The notes beneath the pieces are model-generated. The model was not told the DNA's origin and ran no database searches. It worked only from the letters and a program-made list of their open reading frames with translations. A stretch of 9,436 nucleotides of DNA from Elusimicrobia bacterium RIFCSPLOWO2_01_FULL_64_13 (GTDB lineage: Bacteria > Elusimicrobiota > Elusimicrobia > 2-02-FULL-39-32), in the NCBI GenBank assembly GCA_001800095.1, contig MGUT01000051.1, positions 1 to 9,436 on the forward strand. Direction: 5' to 3'. Positions 9,101-9,436 of the stretch are shown here, in pieces; position 1 is the stretch's first letter; each line of letters opens with the position of its first letter. A program made the position numbers and the translations under genes.

Positions 9101-9436
9101 TCGTCGTTGTACTCTATCCACAGGACAGCGTCCCCGAGGGTTGTGGTCTTGTAATAGACCTCCTGGAGGGACGCCCCTGTCGGGATCGGGATCGGGATCG
9201 TGAGGGGATAGTAGTACGTCGCTCCCGCGCTCACGACGGGCGACCAGGAATTGGAGGAGCCGGCGTCCACGATCACCGAGGAAATGGCCACGAACGGAGA
9301 CTGTTTGGAAACCTGGGCGTTATGGTCCACCCTGTAGGTATAGGTGATCGTGTCCCAGAAGAGGGTATAGATGCGAAGCTTGAGGTCCTTGTGGGCCGCC
9401 GTGCCCTGCCAGGAATTGTCCTTGGGTTCGATGAGT
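3172..9436 (-). CDS. Giant multi-domain surface/secreted protein with carboxypeptidase-regulatory-like repeats and FlgD-Ig/type A sorting-like C-terminus (5' partial)
   Basis: The frame is open to the window edge, so at least 2087 residues are visible and the true N-terminus and signal peptide lie outside. The first in-window start candidate, a GTG at 9330, has no RBS at usable spacing and no signal peptide follows; 35 more in-frame residues precede it. Numbering from that GTG: about 93-225 is a FlgD/CHU_C-like Ig domain (SPDNNGSADY, WYGNDFSGGAVPNGAYIVRV); about 230-1450 holds about eleven beta modules of carboxypeptidase-regulatory/SpaA type, each closing with a G-x-Y/F-x-(I/L)-x-x-L ... G-x-Y motif; about 1610-1800 is ZU5-like with a helical Ala/Gln-rich insertion at 1640-1713; about 1886-1897 has an Asp/Asn-rich stretch, VDVNDDNLSD; 1931-2052 is a FlgD-Ig/type A sorting-like domain ending KMAVIK. 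Only three cysteines were found. Likely a surface fibre, adhesin or matrix protein; the ligand is unknown. First visible gene of the operon. Confidence 0.88.
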   Translation of the reverse strand, partial: LIEPKDNSWQGTAAHKDLKLRIYTLFWDTITYTYRVDHNAQVSKQSPFVAISSVIVDAGSSNSWSPVVSAGATYYYPLTIPIPIPTGASLQEVYYKTTTLGDAVLWIEYNDDFDVGFSTYATSRWLKVRSGSIGIQSIAVTPATISPDNNGSADYASISFTPTVSDMNWRVRIGTDPVLSHLGSIANLNIGGGFAGAAGAAAVSVSTINVFMDWWGYGQPQGVTWYGNDFSGGAVPNGAYIVRVEEVSGAAISTTALTVSAGFLDVIVRRGTTSVEGVIVSASGQSGTNGFVNRQVKTGPNGQARIHGLNAGKTYNLSGSYYDSALQKNFNFTKQSTNTAATAPSGLELCDFNDPVQIKIRAVIPADSVQNWDQWGWANVTDASSFFPAGYGSLRVQAGNLESDSGWSPTGFPSSWTVINVSPGSYRIRAEMSGFGAQEFATGNLAGGSIYELAVSFIKKPKVFGYVILPSTQQFGTWVSVEGTKGTDRYPTIWGGAWIPGANDGVARTTGAYILDADSQTYKITARAFGLGSVSLTTTVPTAGIGNLQSGDVWSGNAVIQNGLNFSFGNVTPGVTGYVNVVGDTTGSDIPGGPTSFTMYINAVSGVNYSYSYAQVQLDRNAASTSGTYQLRGLDDGIYQVYTYLQGFETDPPGPKYVTVTGGVGNLNLTLKKHTGRLAVIMNISPETNFSSVSLTVNGPVSFSSGSIYSGNSIFTSVTASTGQVLISGLGTGFYDVEAFFKANGQSKSKVVNVVNGQTSTVTFQLTGQVFNVTGTVKVEPFTLGQTAASTGTRIATIEDLADKSKIGFEQVFIGSGTFGLPIARIEAYPRDERNFDEGVVNRVDVGGGGGVIGGAGVGSSARLGFGQVRFSSITSRGTWEIKNLPPGVYILGHPVNLDPGTAYNTAIGANFETNAADVSNEQKVILIKTDGAVQVLDPPGGNLEFTYAAGAAISGLIKLPSDIPSDTRFLSVILQNSRKEVVNWQGIYMNGSQAGYSIPSIGNGDYTILIQDERKGNQTNPDQNVAGENFVKYVAKPLTVSVKGGNLTGQDIQLERAGYMEGKLAIVRISSDGTKSSELISQNNRNLLPENFQVFPFGEGLGRFAAGSLVTDCPAAAAGGPTPCPPFIDSTKGTFLITGVYPNRDYEVLFKQSSFGSDILGKGQLNLVPVTKSGLTVSPGQTLDMGTVDLTLGLTIGGSVTGPASDTDPAIVPVKNLRIAVYPAGSIGGDAAVTTYSDSKGSFTLSGLDSDVRFYDVVFGERDFAEQFILFAGVEKRYAQKVKRNTDVRITSVPLNAQLELGLASITGTITTPDGGSLRDPFEDGFPVAEIIANRQGEIPSRTPLGDITIRTALDGTYAIDRLAAGSYDIYALSLGYGVGRASVTVTNTQAVVNIQLSTGVSLSGEIFKPDGTKPSQEDMDAFIVATQDFSELVIASLNLNSQTGTIESYTLAGLKSGITYYPIFLDEENNVNVPPEGANGISITTDTANFNLTFAQSRPDVLLKGKKTGVKVGVLDQYRFEMELTQALRNKTLREKADDFWTDVVTVNGALTQGGAGAISADPNDTNPISPNRKKLSFLYVPAADTTKLVFDFDAYSDSLDPGTTQNFRMQRQFEFFLGLEGQKISKINMARGGKIAIEGDQTETLIPAGAFKDAAGNDLSVSTSVSVGMQKASLVETATAAAKAAPGFIPQGSNLPPALAGAMGAMREIQQKQREEAQAKAAAKGLMGAAQLNSDVAASVLGAFYDIFLPAGVNRTLKKNATVTLAYSTSGVADGNINVYFYNDTADTMTATGGTAVPPGAYGLEETNKSINTSNNTISVETNHFTVFVVVNSNQSVLTGAVTTVTDETATSAAFNNSGVNQVTLQKGTTFTYTGITVSGDASENHAFTLISTGAASAGIIVNIQSHLQTFSLALNQEQLVDVNDDNLSDISFKVLSVHPSSAVASIAGLSGISLPDTVDYAGTEILAFNFPNPFDATVRGFLFSGGKTVGKQTLRAEGATAIRYALPSNLGAAPVRVSLEVFDVAGDLVRRLDFGSRATGKYHYGDWDGKNESGNTVASGVYIGRLKVHGQDRSRIFKMAVIK
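3175..3540 (-). other. Region encoding the C-terminal FlgD-Ig / T9SS type A sorting-like domain of the giant protein
   Basis: The last about 122 residues contain, in order: FNFPNPF, IRYALP, VRVSLEVFDVAGDLVRRL, GDWDGKNESGNTVASGVYIG, and a Lys-containing end KMAVIK. This ordered set (PNPF; x-V-x-V-F/Y-D-x-x-G; WDG-x-N-x-x-G; SGVY) is the hallmark shared by FlgD Ig-like domains and T9SS type A C-terminal sorting domains. In T9SS organisms it directs translocation through the outer membrane and anchoring. Whether it does so here depends on whether this genome encodes T9SS core genes, which the window cannot show. Confidence 0.8.
4190..4411 (-). other. Region encoding an Ala/Gln-rich helical insertion in the giant protein
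   Basis: Residues about 1640-1713 differ from the otherwise beta-rich, Thr/Ser/Gly-rich protein. They are rich in Ala, Met, Gln, Glu and Lys, with a likely amphipathic helix around MREIQQKQREEAQAKAAAK. The stretch lies between two I/L-P-A-G motifs (IPAGAF and LPAGV) that belong to a ZU5-like beta fold, so it looks like a helical loop inserted into that domain. Confidence 0.55.
9181..9200. repeat. Short in-frame tandem hexamer repeat (three copies)
   Basis: CGGGAT is repeated three times in tandem at 9181-9198, followed by CG. On the coding strand it reads as alternating ATC and CCG codons and encodes Ile-Pro-Ile-Pro-Ile-Pro in the N-terminal part of the giant protein. Gain or loss of a unit would keep the reading frame. 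The array is short. Confidence 0.5.

Noticed and set aside
131..9436. Assigning the locus to a complete type IX secretion system
   Set aside because: Only a PorV-family barrel and a sorting-like domain are present. PorV/PorQ relatives and FlgD-Ig termini also occur in phyla where T9SS is not established, and no core T9SS gene is in view.
1..9436. CRISPR arrays, tRNA or rRNA genes, insertion sequences, riboswitches
   Set aside because: No regularly spaced direct repeats, no cloverleaf-like or rRNA segments, no transposase motifs and no noncoding stretch longer than about 130 bases were seen.

Overview
The window is a GC-rich (roughly 60% by eye) piece of a diderm bacterial chromosome that carries one gene cluster, read entirely from the minus strand. 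In transcription order it contains: (1) the 3' part of a giant modular surface or secreted protein (at least 2087 residues visible, 5' end beyond the window edge at 9436); (2) a 370-residue outer-membrane beta-barrel of the PorV/PorQ family; (3) a 640-residue exported protein with an N-terminal FecR domain and a long C-terminal region I do not recognise. A strong, symmetrical hairpin terminator follows at 81-112.

The genes are 4 nt and 1 nt apart. Each downstream ribosome binding site lies in the end of the preceding gene, so they are almost certainly one operon with coupled translation. The promoter and the 5' end of the operon are not in the window. Positions 1-130 hold no convincing gene: a small perfect hairpin, a GC palindrome and the terminator.

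Working model (inference): the giant protein is built from an N-terminal FlgD/CHU_C-like Ig domain, about eleven carboxypeptidase-regulatory/SpaA-like beta modules, a ZU5-like region with an Ala/Gln-rich helical insertion, and a C-terminal FlgD-Ig domain resembling the type A sorting domains of type IX secretion (T9SS) cargo. In Bacteroidota, PorV is the outer-membrane partner that receives such cargo. Cargo and PorV-like barrel encoded side by side, followed by a secreted FecR protein, suggest a dedicated surface-display unit.

Taxonomy: the combination of FlgD-Ig C-terminus, PorV/PorQ-family barrel, FecR protein and high GC fits Elusimicrobiota or a similar poorly cultured diderm phylum better than a typical Bacteroidota. 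This is a guess from gene content, not a demonstrated placement. The standard genetic code is used (stops TAA, TAG, TAA). Codon use is very biased: I count no TTA or CTA and only five TCA codons in about 3,097 sense codons. This explains the very long codon-aligned open frames on the opposite strand, which are not genes.
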